A stretch of 64,000 nt of DNA from Pohlia nutans (GCA_022496805.1 CM040094.1:868001-932000); one strand, 5' to 3'. Positions 1-11,554 are shown, counted from the first letter of the stretch. Numbers and translations are program-made. The notes: generated from the letters alone by a model not told the origin.

Positions 1-456
1 TTTGAGTTGCTTCAGGAAAACCTCAAATTACCTTAAATTTATATCCCTTGTAGGGCTGGTCTTCAAATTCTAGACACTTGAACATGTCATTTCTGGCGTT
101 CTGAAATTTGTAATTTAAAAGAGTTATTTGTAAAGTCCCTCAAAACCCTTCTTTTTGACCTGTTATTTGGAAAGGACAGGATCGGCATGATCTCACTGTA
201 GACCCAGAATAGAGCACTGAATAGATTGAAATTTTTATTCATAAAAATTTGGAGGGAGGGAGAAGAATTGGGTAGTGGGGTGGGACCATGAGGAGGAGTG
301 GTGTCAGCCAGCTCTGGTACCAGCTCTGGTCCATGAAAAAAGGAGGACAAAAGACCGGATGCCTGTACAAATAACTCTAAACAAATACAACCATTTTAGC
401 TTACACTCTAAAATGTGCCAATTCAAAATGGGAGGCAAATTTTTTTGCCATTGCAG

Positions 457-3400
457 TTACATGAAGCAAGGGCGAAGGTGACCTTGGTGGTACGAATGAT
501 TGCCTCGATTGGAAACTACGACTACATCATTGACTGGGAGTTTCAAACAGATGGCGTTATTCGTGTCAAGGTGCATCACTTTGTGTCATTCATAGCCTCC
601 CATCCTTGCAGCAACTTTCTTATAAAATGGCTTTTGTTCTTGCTTTCGTTCTGAGTAGGTTCATGTCCAAGGTTGTCTTACTTAACCACTAAAGAAAGTG
701 TCGGACACGATGTCCAAGACGTCTGTTTATCAAACAAGCATTCTCTTAAAATATACATAGAATGTTTTAGGATATTCTTGGATATTCATGAATATTTCAT
801 TCAAGTTGTGAAACGAATTTGACACTTGTCTGATCAAATAATTGGCATTAGACATTTAACCCCTAAATGACCAAGGATTCATGGTTTTAAAATGATAAAT
901 TCAATTAATCATATTGTGAAATATTTAATTCAAATGAGACTAAATTTTGTATCATTGGAATCAGTGAAGAATAAAGCACATGATGGTCAAGAAACAAAAA
1001 AATTTGAAAAAAGGAAGTTCACATAGATCCTACTCAAAATTGCTAAAAGAAAAATACGAGGCCCAACTTGGACTTCTTGGTCTTTTAAGGGTTAATACAA
1101 TGTCAAATTGGAAAAATAGTCAGACACGACATCCCTGTTCATCCATGAAGTAGGGTTATTTTCTCAGATAGACAAACACAATGTCTAGTATGTTAGACAC
1201 AACATCTAACAGACCCAGCCTAGGTCTCTCACACAAGTATATTTATAACATCTGAATTTTTTTTGAAATGGTTTGGCCATCTGTCTTTAAATGTGTCTTA
1301 AATAATTTTTGTGTTTTAAAATCAGCTCTGCCAACTGATTCATGTGAGGAATGATTAATCTTTAACCCCTAAAGGACTAAGGATTCATGATTTTAAAATG
1401 AAAAATTCAATCAATCATATTGTAAAAAAAGTGCAATTCAAATGAGATTGAATTTTATATCACCGGAATTAGTGAAGAACATTATATGTGTTGATAAAAA
1501 CAAATAAATTACAAGAAAGGGAAGCCCACATAGGGCCTACTCAAAATTACTTTAGAAATACCTAAGGCCTGATATGGGCTCCTTAATCCTTCAAGAGTTT
1601 TGAACTTTTCCTTGAAATCTTTACCTTGCACTTTATAAAAATGGTCTTAAACGTCCTTAATATGAAGGTTGATTTCTCTTCTAGTGAATGTTTTTAATCA
1701 ATGTGGTTGTCTAATATTATTTACACACATTCTTTATAAGACATCACTTGGCATAACTTGTGTACCATGGTACACGATTGGCTTTTGCACTAATTATGTC
1801 ATCACTAGTAAAAAAAAGTGGCACTGCCGAGGAAGATGCCCAGGCAAGTAGTGCCCAATTCCACGCATGCATAGTGATTTTGCCTGCGCATCTCTCTGGG
1901 GAGTGCCACCTTTTTCTACCAGTGTATTATTTTAAGAAGTGTAGAAAATTTAAGAATGTTTTCACTTTCTTCTCAAATTTAAAAAATATATTTTAAAATA
2001 AAAAACTAGAAATGAAAAATTATTTTTAAAAAACTAATTAAATATTCAGTACCATATATATGAATCCAATTGTGTTCTACGGTAATAAGACGATCCGGGT
2101 CCCAAGTTTGAAACTGGAATTTGTAGGTGGGAGCAACAGGAGTTGTGATGGTGCAAGCCACGCAAATGGAGACGGTAAATGCAAACATGACCAACGACGA
2201 GCTTCACAACATGCATGGGACCCTGATTTCTGAAAACACCATTGGGGTGATTCACGACCATTTCATGAGCTTCCACATGGATTTGGATGTCGATGGCCCC
2301 GACAATTCATTTGTGGAAGGGAAGTTTGTGCAATACAATGTACCTCCCGAGGTAAGGCAAATCAACTAATAAAAAATAGTCACAATTCACTACAGTAAAT
2401 AGGTAGATTAGTGTTAGATACAATAATTTACATAAACATGATGTAAGTTTTTACTGTTGACCAATTTTTGTACCCTCTATATTGGTCAAGATGGGGATCT
2501 TTCAATAGTATTGGAATCAATGTCTTTTGTAAAAAAATTTGTTGAGAGTAAAAATCTATAATATTTTCAAATCTTATAATTATCTAACACTAATCTACCT
2601 ATTTAGTGTTGTGGAAAAGGTGCCTATGTCGAGGCACATGTCCATACAAATGGGCAGCACTTGCCTAGAATTAGGCAACATTGCTTTCGCATCCGCCTCA
2701 ACACATGCACCTTTTCTATTAGTGTTTGTTAAAATGACATCAAATTTGTGATATTTAGGTGCACAAAGTTTTAAACTTAACTCAAAGAACCAAGAAGCCC
2801 ATTTTGAACCTCATATTTGTTTTAGCCATTTTGAGTAAATCCTTTGCGGACTTTCTTTTATTCATGTCAAGTTTATTTGTTTCTTTTATCAACAAATGCA
2901 ATGTTCATCAGTGATTCTAGTGATATAAATTCTAATAAGATTTAGCGGTTCCATCTAAGTTATATTTCCACAACATGATCAATCAAATTTGCCATTTTAA
3001 AACCATGAATTGTTGGTCCTATAAGGTTTTATTAAGATTGCGATAAATCTCAGGTTCCAAACAAATATCAATTCTTTAAATTTTTCTATTTCAATGATTA
3101 CATTTGGTTCGTGATTTTTCAACTGTGAAATGAGATGCACAAGTGGCTCTTCCTTTCATAATTAAGACAGTCGTAAACTTTAGATTTGCATAGCAGCACA
3201 AACACATCTAGCTCATATTGAATCCTTAGTGTTAGAGTGTACACACTAGGTACATGATCCACAATCACAATTAAGTCTCAAACACAGCTGTTTAACATAT
3301 TTGACACTCATCTAATTAAACAGTCGACGTCAAACGTCAAGTTGGATAAAAGTGTCAGACATAACAATCTAATGTAAGAAATGTACACAATAGGTACAGG

Positions 3401-6120
3401 GTCCCACAATCATTGTGAGACCATGTACTTAGTGTGTACATTTCGCACATCAGGGATTCAATATGAATTCTTTGTCAAATTAACCCTTGAAAGGTCCTTG
3501 GGGTCCCTCTCTACAACTCGTATTTAGCTTCATAATTGTTCAAATGTGATTTAATATATGAATTGTGATATACATATTATTATGGTTACTAATTTTACTT
3601 TGTACAGACTAAAAAGTGTTTGATCATTGTTAATTTGATCAAATACCACCGAATACAGAAAATACTATATATTTTGCAAAGGGGCTATTGGGCCGTTTAA
3701 GGGTTAACACAATTCGATGAATATTGATCAAAAGGTGTCACCACGGGGCAGCTATTGGGGGGTGGAGACGCATGTGGCGAAGACTGAGGAGGAGGCTCGC
3801 ATTAAGTTGATGGACCATCCATCCCAGTATTGCATTGTGAATCCCTCAAAGACCACAAGACTTGGCAATCACGTAAGTTATCGGCTCGTCCCCGGCTCCC
3901 CTATTTCTTCGCTGCTGGACCCACGTCATCCTCCTCAAACTCGTGCTGCTTTCACTAATAACCAGGTACTGCCCTCCTTGCTGAATAAAATTTTAATAAA
4001 AAGAAATAAACAAACGGGTAAAAATTTGATTTTTTATCAATATGTATGATTTTTTAATGTAATTGTTAGTGGGAAGTTCATAAGGTTCTTTAGCTCTTCT
4101 CTGCAACACCTGCGAATCTTCCCACTATTCTCGAACTACAGTTGCAGATCCCCTGAATCATGGCAAGTCCACATCATTTTTAACTAAAGAAGTTGGGTGG
4201 TGAGACATTGTTGCAGCGTCTATTGAAAAGGGTGTACTCCACTAACTGCTAAAGTGAACCTTATGTTGTAAACTACTATATATGTGAGAAGTTAAAAGTA
4301 TCCATTTAAGCGTCTGAATACCTTGGGGAACATTCCTACTGCCATACAATTTTTTCATGCATTGATAAATTTGAGTAGAGACAATCCAAGTGAAATCATA
4401 ATTCACGCTTTTGACAAAAATTGTAATTTCTATGAATTCTCAAAGTGGCATGCTATGTAAATACAAACCGTTTGTAGTTAGGGGTCATGAACATTCCAAG
4501 AGAAATCTATAATCAAACACTTTGTGGCCTATGGCCCATGTATGAGTATTTTTGGACCATTCAAAATATATTCTAAAGTCAAGTGCTTCACTCATGACTG
4601 CAGTATTCAATCAAAATTGTGAATTACCTCATGTGATAATGTATGAATTTCTCAACCACCATTAAAAAAGTGTATTACCATTTCATTGAAAGTTTGGAAG
4701 AGCATTAATTGCCACTCATTTCTACAGCTCACCTAACCTTTTCATGTTTCATTCACATTGTGGTGAAAATTGATATGAAGAAGGGTGGAATTGGGGTGGT
4801 TTCATGGAGTTTGAAATAGGATTTAGGCTAGAATTAGGTATGTCTACCTTAGTAGACAACCCCATTTTCATTCAAAAGATTAGTGGTCATAAACATTTAG
4901 CCAACTTATAGTTACATTTATTGTTAATATAATACCAACGAAGTGTCAAAATAAATGAATACAAGATTAGTGTAAGAGATGAGATCAAGTTCCTAGTGGT
5001 TTCATTGTACATTTATGCATAATTTTCTCTAGTACTTGTAAGTTTACATCCTTTATTGTAACAATTTAAGCCAATATAGAAATTTCTTGAATTTGAATTC
5101 TGTTAAACATCTTCTATTCCTACACAATTCTTGTTCACCCTTTGCTATATAATTAATTGAAAAATTTAATAGAAACATTTGATAGAATTACAATGACAGT
5201 TTCTTGGCTGAAACAATGAGCCTCGCATTACATGTTGAGCTCACCAGTATTTGCATGTTATTGATACAGATTTGGGTGACACCTTACAATCGGACGGAGA
5301 AATATGCCGGTGGCTTCTTCACATCTCAAAGCCATGGTCATGATGGTCTTGCAGTATGGTCCAACAGGTATTTAACTCCCAAAGGTCAGAGGGTACCTTA
5401 CAATTTGATGATTTATAAAGAATGATTTTTTATAAAATAATTCTTGAAAGAGAAATTTAGTGACAAGGTTTGAATAAAAGTTGTAGATCAAAAACCAAAA
5501 ATTACATTCTACAATTATATGAGAAAATATCATCACCAATAAATTTACACAACATAAAGATGTATGTTTTTTTAATAAATTTTAACACACCAAAATTTGA
5601 AATTCCAAAACTAATTTTTTGTAATGGGGTTTTTCAAATTTAATTTTCACTTGCATTGTAAAAAAATCTCTCTAAGAACCCTTCTAAAATAAGCAAAAAC
5701 GTGACAAAATACTTTCATTCTACAATTTATGAAAAATTTGTTCAAAAGAAATTTGAACATCCGTACAGTCAAATATTGTTCAATTAGTACACTAATCAAG
5801 AAACATTTAAATGGATGAAAAAATAAACTAAATTATATAATTCTTTATAATCAGATGCAAGTTGATTGCCTAGGGTGTGTGAATAAAAAGTTTTGAGTAA
5901 ATTTTTTGGTGAAATTCATACAATAGTTACATATGATCATACATGCAGGAATCGTAATATTGAGAACAGGGACATTACGCTATGGTACTTGTTGGGATTC
6001 CACCATATGCCTTGTCAAGAGGATTTTCCTATAATGCCAACGTTGTCAACAAGCTTTGAACTAAAGCCCACCAATTTCTTTGAACGCAATCCAATCTTGA
6101 AGACCCAACCCAACCATTGA
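457..6120 (+). CDS. Copper amine oxidase, 3' five exons (5' part outside window)
   Basis: Copper/topaquinone amine oxidases oxidise primary amines to aldehydes, releasing NH3 and H2O2. Five exons read in order: 457-570, 2127-2351, 3735-3965, 5270-5367, 5949-6120 (840 nt, 279 aa plus TGA). The first three introns are phase 0; the last is phase 2, splitting an Arg codon AG|G. Exon 1 holds the NYD motif whose Tyr (codon 517-519) becomes topaquinone. Exon 2 holds the H-x-H copper pair (HDH, codons 2253 and 2259). Exon 5 holds [10 protein letters not shown], whose second His (6004) is the third copper ligand, and the family signature PTNFFERNP. All visible key residues are intact and there is no stop inside the exons, so the gene looks functional. 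Family proteins are ~650-750 aa, so roughly the last 40% is here. The C-terminus (KTQPNH) has no evident peroxisomal tripeptide. The third exon's acceptor is weak. A GTAAGT inside that exon (~3872) is an unused donor-like site, because the reading frame and family similarity continue through it. Confidence 0.93.
856..1095 (+). mobile_element. piggyBac-type MITE, family A, copy 1
   Basis: A 240-bp unit flanked by TTAA at both ends, starting TTAACCCCTAAATGACCAAG and ending GGTCTTTTAAGGGTTAA. The ends are inverted copies. Family A interiors share GATTCATGGTTTTAAAATG and GAAGTTCACATAG. It lies in the first visible amine oxidase intron. Confidence 0.72.
1362..1605 (+). mobile_element. piggyBac-type MITE, family A, copy 2 (right end eroded)
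   Basis: Left end TTAACCCCTAAAGGACTAAG and a family A interior. The right end (CCTTAATCCTTCAAGAG) no longer matches the inverted repeat. Same orientation as copy 1, about 270 bp downstream of it. Confidence 0.62.
1803..1924. mobile_element. 122-bp CACTA MITE (empty-site version)
   Basis: Ends CACTAGTAAAA and CTACCAGTG are inverted; the flanks CAT/TAT are a possible 3-bp duplication. The body is the reverse complement of the MITE at 39186-40338 once that copy's insertion is removed (both hold GCCCAGGCAAGTAGTGCCC). It lies in an amine oxidase intron. Confidence 0.7.
2388..2613. repeat. 226-bp inverted-repeat element
   Basis: AAATAGGTAGATTAGTGTTA at the left is repeated inverted at the right end, ~28 bp in all. 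It starts ~36 bp after exon 2 of the amine oxidase. Superfamily not resolved. Confidence 0.55.
2614..2727. repeat. ~115-bp CACTA-like inverted repeat
   Basis: Left GGAAAAGGTGCC and right GCACCTTTTCTATTAGTG are inverted copies. Layout resembles the 122-bp CACTA MITE, but the left CACTA is lost. Directly abuts the preceding element. Confidence 0.4.
2777..3035 (-). mobile_element. piggyBac-type MITE, family A, copy 3
   Basis: Reverse-orientation copy with TTAA at both ends. The interior contains the family A blocks (GAAGCCCATTTTGAACCTCA, TTTTAAAACCATGAATTG). Termini are diverged. Confidence 0.6.
3480..3707. mobile_element. piggyBac-type MITE beside an amine oxidase splice acceptor
   Basis: A 228-bp unit running from TTAACCCTTGAAAGGTCC to GGGCCGTTTAAGGGTTAA. 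Its right TTAA ends only 27 bp before the exon at 3735, so it occupies the place where the branch point and pyrimidine tract would normally lie. Confidence 0.68.
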
Positions 6121-6153
6121 GAAGGAAGCTTTCAACTACACAAAGACAACATC

Positions 6154-6421
6154 CGGGGGGTGCACTTTACTAAATACAAACTAGCATACGTGAATGCACA
6201 AAAACGGTATTAATTTCAACATTGTTGTATGACATATACATACAATAAACATATTTAGAGCTGAAAAAATTGATGTATATTTACATTAAACATATATTTA
6301 GAACAAAACATATCTATATACAAAGGTTTTTAGACATATAACCCCTTGTATACATGGGGTTTTTAGAAAGAGTCTTGAAAGCACGTGATTTTTAAACAAC
6401 TGTAGAGTGCATCAACGGGGG
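6154..6421 (+). mobile_element. hAT-like 268-bp MITE in the amine oxidase 3' region
   Basis: Starts GGGGGGTGCACTTTACTAAA and ends GTGCATCAACGGGGG. Flanks ACAACATC and ACAACAAT match at 6 of 8 positions, suggesting an 8-bp hAT duplication. It begins 33 bp after the amine oxidase stop and contains an AATAAA (6244-6249), the nearest poly(A) signal seen for that gene. Same family as 10155-10423 (inverted) and 17.1/17.5 kb. Confidence 0.65.
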
Positions 6422-7165
6422 ACAACAATTTAGAAGTTAGGTAGTGTCCCACTGTCCCTCCATGAATTTCACATTGAGACAGTTGTTATAATTTCTCATC
6501 TCCAGGACATAGACAAGGAACCAGTAACAAAGTAGCCCATAACCAAGGCATTGACCAAATCATATATTTCATATCTTCTGCATTGCAGTATGTTCAAGAC
6601 ATGGCACTACAAAGTTAAAAAAAAAAAAATCCAGTTCTAAAATCTTGAACAAAAACCACAGTATCCTCAATGTTGTGCAATACAGGTGTTAGAACTGGCC
6701 TGCAGAAGGTGATTTCAGACTCTACAATGGGCTTTATTGCACATTCCCTGTAAATCTATCAAGTAGTATACATATCTGATTGGACAACTTCTACATGTCA
6801 AGTTGTGAAGAGCGTGTAGAAGCTCATTTGTACCCGAGGGCAGAATTATTAGAGAGGGTTGAGTATATTGTATCATTTTGCATTTACAATATAACAAAGT
6901 ATTCAAGAAAGAACTACAAAATCTAATTCTCCTATTTAAAATGTTAAAAAGAAAAAAAAGAAAAAAATTCCTCAATATTGTACAGTAAGGGGTGTCAAAA
7001 TGCGAGTATTTGCACCACCTTTCGCGTGAGCATCTGCGTTGAACTTCATAGCAAGGACGTGGCCCCTATTCTCCTTGAAGAGCAGTCACAAAACCCTCGT
7101 CTGGTTTCAGTTTGCAAGTAGAAGGCAACTATTTTGCTGAGAGTCTTGTGATCGCAAATGTGGAT
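6422..7165. other. Space between two convergent genes
   Basis: The amine oxidase (+) and USP gene (-) converge here. TTTATT near 6729 is an AATAAA on the minus strand and could serve the USP gene, though ~660 bp from its stop. Apart from A-runs nothing else is recognised. Confidence 0.4.
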
Positions 7166-7327
7166 TACTACAAGGAGAAGGCGTTGCTTTTCACTTGGTA
7201 GGTGAGTCAAACGGCGCCACTTTGCACTCACTGCCGAGGCGCTCAAAACTAGATGAGTGCAATTCGTCACGTGTACAATGAACTCTGACACTGTTCTGGG
7301 TGAGAAGCGACACCTTTGGTAGTAGTG
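7166..7327. mobile_element. 162-bp CACTA MITE, flanks GAT
   Basis: Left TACTACAAGGAGAAGGCG and right GACACCTTTGGTAGTAGTG are inverted ends. GAT is duplicated on both sides (3 bp, as CACTA elements make). It sits 64 bp past the USP-gene stop, in its likely 3'UTR. Relatives are at 9582, 10027 and 32503. Confidence 0.75.
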
Positions 7328-7390
7328 GATGCTCGAGTCTCCACTCACAAGCTTGCACTCTGACACCCCCTAATGGTGTGTTGATCACCT

Positions 7391-10300
7391 TCATCTCAAG
7401 TTCGAGTCCCGTAACTGGAGGCGCAGCGAGAGCAGACGTTTGTCAAGGCCCGGGCCGGACTCAACGCTCAACCTGGGCGGCACGAAGCTCGCCATGGCGG
7501 GGTCATAGTCGTGCACGGAAACCGTGGAGCGCCGGGCGGATTCGTGTTGCATCAGCTGCGCCGCAAACGAGCTCATTCGCCACGCCTCGTCGCAAATGCT
7601 GAACAAGTCGTCGCTCTCGTATCCCTCCTCGTCCTTTGCTCCTCCACCACCACCACCTTCGTCACCGTGATGGTAATGGTCAATGGTGAAAAGCTCCTCG
7701 GTGTCATTGTTGGCTTTGACATCGGGCGCGGCTGCAACGCTCGTCGGATTGACCCTAAACACACGGATAATGTCCTCCCCGCCACTACGCCGCATGCGCG
7801 TCACTTCGCAACTCAAGCGCTCCATGTAGAATTTCCGCTGACGTGCCTGCGTCTTCAAGCTTTTGCAAAGCACCACTTGCACCGCGCCAAACGCAATCGC
7901 GTCCTGCACCCAAGTTGGCAACTTACATTTTAGAAGCACGTCCTTGATGCCCTTGAGATATAGATAGATGAACTACCCCAAACAGACTTTCCATTTACAA
8001 TGGTCTCTTAGACCAACGTTATTATTATTATTATTATTATTATTATAAGCAGGTGATTCTTCATGAAGCTCAACAAAATCAAATAAGATATCATCTTTTT
8101 CATCCAGATCACAAAAATAAAATAAAAATAAAAATAAAAATCTTTGCAAAAGTGACAGTGTCATATAAAAATCAAAGAGAGGGAAAATCAATTGATAAGG
8201 CATTCCAATGGTAAGCGGCAAAATCTCACAATTGGGAGAGCACGGCAAAAGTTCAACCTTGCATTACAGGGGCATTTTCCGTGTTCTCCTTGTTGTGGAT
8301 TTTGCATTCTCAAAAACCCCCCCTACAAAAAACCCTCATTGTGAAGAAATTACTGACAAATAATCTCCTTACAATTGTCAAAGTGAGAATGTAATTGTGT
8401 TGGGCCATACCCACATATATAATTTTTAGAACTCTTATTAGGTAGATCAAAATAAGAGCCATGAATCATAATAAATAAATCATAATAGAGCTATCTGAAG
8501 GTTTCACCATCCTCATTAATTCTAATAGAAACAAACTTGAAATTTTGAAATTTTCTTGATTAACTCTAATGTCAGATTCATGTTCCAAAGCAACTCTGTC
8601 ACTCTCAGTAGCAATTTATGGGGGAGATTCGACAGTTAGTGTAAAATTAACCGAATGAAATTGCCAAATTACTGGTTGAAACTCATAGTTTTAGCCTAAA
8701 ATTTGGATAAATTTTGTGATACTCAGGCGCTATCTTGGTGACACATAGATAATAACCGGATGGGTTCTTGTTTAATACCGACTGCTTTTGTAAAATATTG
8801 GATTTTAGCTGGTTCCCTTGGAAAACTCCCCGTTCAGTGCTCAGTAGATAGTAAGAGAGTTCTAGAACCTATAGCTCTAAAAGTTTCAACTTTCTAATCG
8901 AAAAAATTTGAAATTTTGACACGTTGAGTTAAAGGATTAACTCTAATGTCAGCTTCAAGTACCAAACCAACTCTGAATATACAGTTTGAAGAGAATTAGA
9001 ACCTGTAACTCAAAAAGATTCCAATTTTCTCATCAATTCTAATAGACACAACTTGAAATTTTGACAAGCTTTGAGATTTCATTGAGTTAAAGGATTAATT
9101 CTAATGTCCTCTTCAAGTTCCAAAGCAATTGTGTCACTCTCTCATTAGCCAGTTAGAAGACAGTTAGAACCTATAACTCAAAAAAATTCAACTTTCTCGT
9201 CAATTCTAGTGGAAACAATTTGGAATTTTAATAAGCTCTGAGTTACCCCTAGAGGACCAAGAAGCTTAAACTAAGCTCCATGTTTTCTATATCAATTTTG
9301 AGTAGGTCCTATTTGAACTTCCTCTTGTTCAAAAATTATTTGTTTTTGGCAAACACATGCAACGATCTTCACTAGTTCTAGTGATATAAAATTTGGTCCT
9401 ATTTAAATTACATTTTTTACAATGTAATCAATTGCATTTGTCATTTTAAAACTACAAATCCTTGGTTGTTTAAAGGTTATTAAACAATGACACTAATATC
9501 GGGTTAAGCTCCAAAATAACTGTATCACTCCCTCATTATGCAACTAGAGGAGAATTAGAACCCATTTACTCTTCTTTGCCTCACTACAAGCAGAGGCGCC
9601 ATTTCTCACTCTGGACAATCCTGTTCATTGTCGCTTTTCACTGTACACACTTGTCTTGCGTGACAAATCACACTCACCAAGTCCAACCAAAAAATTGGTG
9701 AGTGCAAACTAAGTGATGCCATTTGACTTACAGAAGGAGTGAAAAGCAACACCTTCTCCTTGTAATGCCTGAGCTCTCTACAAATGTGGACATTGTAAAT
9801 TGAAGTTTCACTACAAGGACAAGGTGTCACTTTTCACTCGGTGGGTGAGTCAAACAACGCCACTTCGCACTCACTGCCCAGGCATTCAAGACTTGGTGAG
9901 TGCCATTCATCACGAATCCTTGGTTAAAAGAATGACACTAATATCGAGTTAAGTTCCCAAATAACTGTATCACTCTCTCATTATGCAGCTAGATGAGAAT
10001 TAGAACCCATTTACTCTTCTTTGCCTCACTACAAGCAAAGTTTCTCATTCTTGAGGATCCTGTTCATTGTCGCTTTTCACTGTACACGCTTGCTCTGCGT
10101 GACGAATCACACTCACCAAGTCCAACCAAAAAATTGGTGAGTGCGAAGTGGCACCTCGGGGGGTGCACTCTACATTATGTTTGAGAATCACGTGCGTGCA
10201 TGACCCTTTCTAAAAACCCCCTTGTATACGAGAGGTTATATGTCTAAATACCTTTGTATACAGATGTATTCCGTTTTAAATATATGTTTAATGTAAGTAT

Positions 10301-11122
10301 AAGTAAATATTTTCAGTTCTAAGTGTGTTTATTGTATGTATACGTAATACGGCAGTGTTCAAATTAATACCCCTTCTGTGCACTCACGTATACTCGTACA
10401 TGTTTAGTACAGTGCACCCCGAGAGTGGCACAGGAGTGAAAATCGACGCCTTCTCCTTGTAGTGCCTGAGCTCTCTGATCAACAAAAAAAAAGAAAAAAA
10501 AGTGGACATTGTAGATTGAAGTTTGAACGTGAGAAAAAAAAATTAAAGCAAAATGGCTGGTTACCTGGACGATGACGAGCTCGGGACGCGCCGCGGCCTT
10601 GACATTGACGACGAGCTTGACGCCGCGCGCCTCGCACAGCGTCTGCAAGCCGGGCGACGCGGCCCAGCTCAGTTTCTGGAGCGCAATCTCGTCGCGGAGG
10701 TGCTTGGCGTTGGCGCCCAGCCACGTTTCATCATTCGAATTCACCTGGCACTTGTACCCCAGCGGGCCGCGCACGAAATCCATCACGCCCAGCACCGCCA
10801 GCACGTCCCCGGCCCTCACCACCTCATTCCGAAACGCCCACGCCACCGCGCCCACCATCGCGTCGCGCGCATTGGCATCGAACGCCACCACAATCGCCCT
10901 CGCCCCATTACTAACGTTTCTCGTACTCCCGACGTCGTCGCGTGACGAGCTACTCGTCGCGGCCACCACCTCGCTGCGCGCGCTCGACGTCGCCGACGAT
11001 GAAAATGAGCCTTTCTCGTGTGAATCGATACGGGCCACCACTTGCGAGAGTTTCGACGACTTGGGATCGAAGCTGGGGCGCCGTTGCAATTGACGCGCTC
11101 CGAAGGCCTTGAGCTTCTTCAT
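7391..11122 (-). CDS. USP-like domain protein, two exons, no kinase domain seen
   Basis: Exons read 11122-10565 (186 codons) and 7903-7391 (170 codons plus TGA), joined in phase 0 by a 2.66 kb intron. The donor is CAG|GTAACC and the acceptor TGCAG|GAC. The joined protein is 356 aa. Residues ~1-73 are basic then Ser-rich; ~74-220 resemble the universal-stress-protein alpha/beta domain found N-terminal to plant receptor-like cytoplasmic kinases (GARAIVVAFD strand, then ELVIVQ-DAIAFGAVQVVLCK bridging the splice, then FYMERLSCEV). The tail is low-complexity with a Gly run and an acidic DEEGYESDDLF patch. No kinase glycine loop or HRD/DFG motif follows, so it is either a stand-alone USP protein or the kinase half is lost or lies beyond an unrecognised intron. 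The Met at 11122 is the first in-frame ATG; the frame stays open 22 codons further, so an earlier exon is possible. The exons are much more GC-rich than the surroundings. Function in stress signalling is inferred from the family only. Confidence 0.78.
8021..8045. repeat. ATT microsatellite
   Basis: About eight ATT units in the intron of the USP gene. Confidence 0.85.
8490..9235. repeat. Diverged tandem array in the USP-gene intron
   Basis: A block containing CTCTAATGTC, then CCAAAGCAACT, GTCACTCTC and AACTCAAAAAGATTC, recurs near 8567, 8943 and 9098 and, more diverged, near 9487 and 9936. Spacing is ~155 bp where uninterrupted. The copies are too diverged to be recent. Confidence 0.55.
9243..9483 (-). 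mobile_element. piggyBac-type MITE, family A, copy 4
   Basis: Reverse family A copy: TTACCCCTAGAGGACCAAG at the left, CTTGGTTGTTTAAAGG at the right, flanking TTAA partly eroded. Lies in the USP-gene intron. Confidence 0.6.
9457..9808. repeat. Tandem segmental duplication, unit 1
   Basis: This stretch is repeated at ~9917-10514. Both start AATCCTTGGTT, share ACCCATTTACTCTTCTTTGC, carry a CACTA MITE with the same CCT flanks, and end in GTGGACATTGTA..GAAGTTT. Unit 1 lacks the hAT insertion. Confidence 0.72.
9582..9767. mobile_element. CACTA MITE in duplication unit 1
   Basis: Left CACTACAAGCAGAGGCG and right CACCTTCTCCTTGTAATG; CCT on both sides is the 3-bp duplication. 186 bp. Confidence 0.7.
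9809..9916. mobile_element. Truncated CACTA MITE at the duplication junction
   Basis: Begins CACTACAAGGACAAGGTGTC and follows the 162-bp MITE up to CATTCATCACG, then stops where duplication unit 2 begins. The breakpoint therefore lies inside this element. Confidence 0.6.
10027..10464. mobile_element. CACTA MITE split by a hAT-like MITE
   Basis: Ends CACTACAAGCAAAG and CCTTCTCCTTGTAGTG, flanked by CCT on both sides. Removing the nested 269 bp plus the 8-bp duplication leaves 161 bp, the size of the 7166-7327 MITE. Confidence 0.75.
10155..10423 (-). mobile_element. hAT-like 269-bp MITE, perfect 8-bp duplication
   Basis: Inverted ends CTCGGGGGGTGCACTCTAC and GTACAGTGCACCCCGAG. The identical 8-bp flanks AGTGGCAC (10147-10154 and 10424-10431) are the hAT signature. 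Interior is the reverse complement of the 6154-6421 copy. Confidence 0.82.
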
Positions 11123-11554
11123 GTCCCTGATATTCTTGCTCTGCTGGGCTGCATGACGAGATGGTTCGGCGTCGGAGTGAATTGCCACATTTTTGTTGAG
11201 GAAATGAACTTACCGGCCAGTGAGTGTGTGAGTGATAACCTTTTGTGAATGTTTTGAGAAGTCCACTCCCGGCTGGAATGGAGCGGCTATTGCGCGAAAG
11301 GGAGTGTCTGAGTGGATCCTGACTGGCCGGGGGGTCCCGAGAGGAGGCGATTGACCGACGGATTTCGTGATGACCCCCGTGGACGTCGCGTCAAGGGAGC
11401 CGGAGACGCGGGCGTACGGAGGAAAAGTGACGGAGGGACTTTGCATGTGACTGCAATTCACCAGCCCCTCTACTGTTCGCCTCCGAATCTCAAGTATCTG
11501 TCCAGGGATTGGAGAATTCTTTTGATTTTCAGCTGGGCCAAGTAAAAGAGGTTG

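Larger units (their letters stand above)
9917..10514. repeat. Tandem segmental duplication, unit 2
   Basis: Second copy of the 9457-9808 segment, enlarged by the nested 269-bp hAT-like MITE plus its 8-bp duplication. It ends ~50 bp from the splice donor of USP exon 1. Confidence 0.7.

Noticed and set aside
7511..7933. Plus-strand frame of 140 codons opposite USP exon 2 (also 10553-11093)
   Set aside because: Shadow frames of GC-rich minus-strand exons; no similarity of their own.
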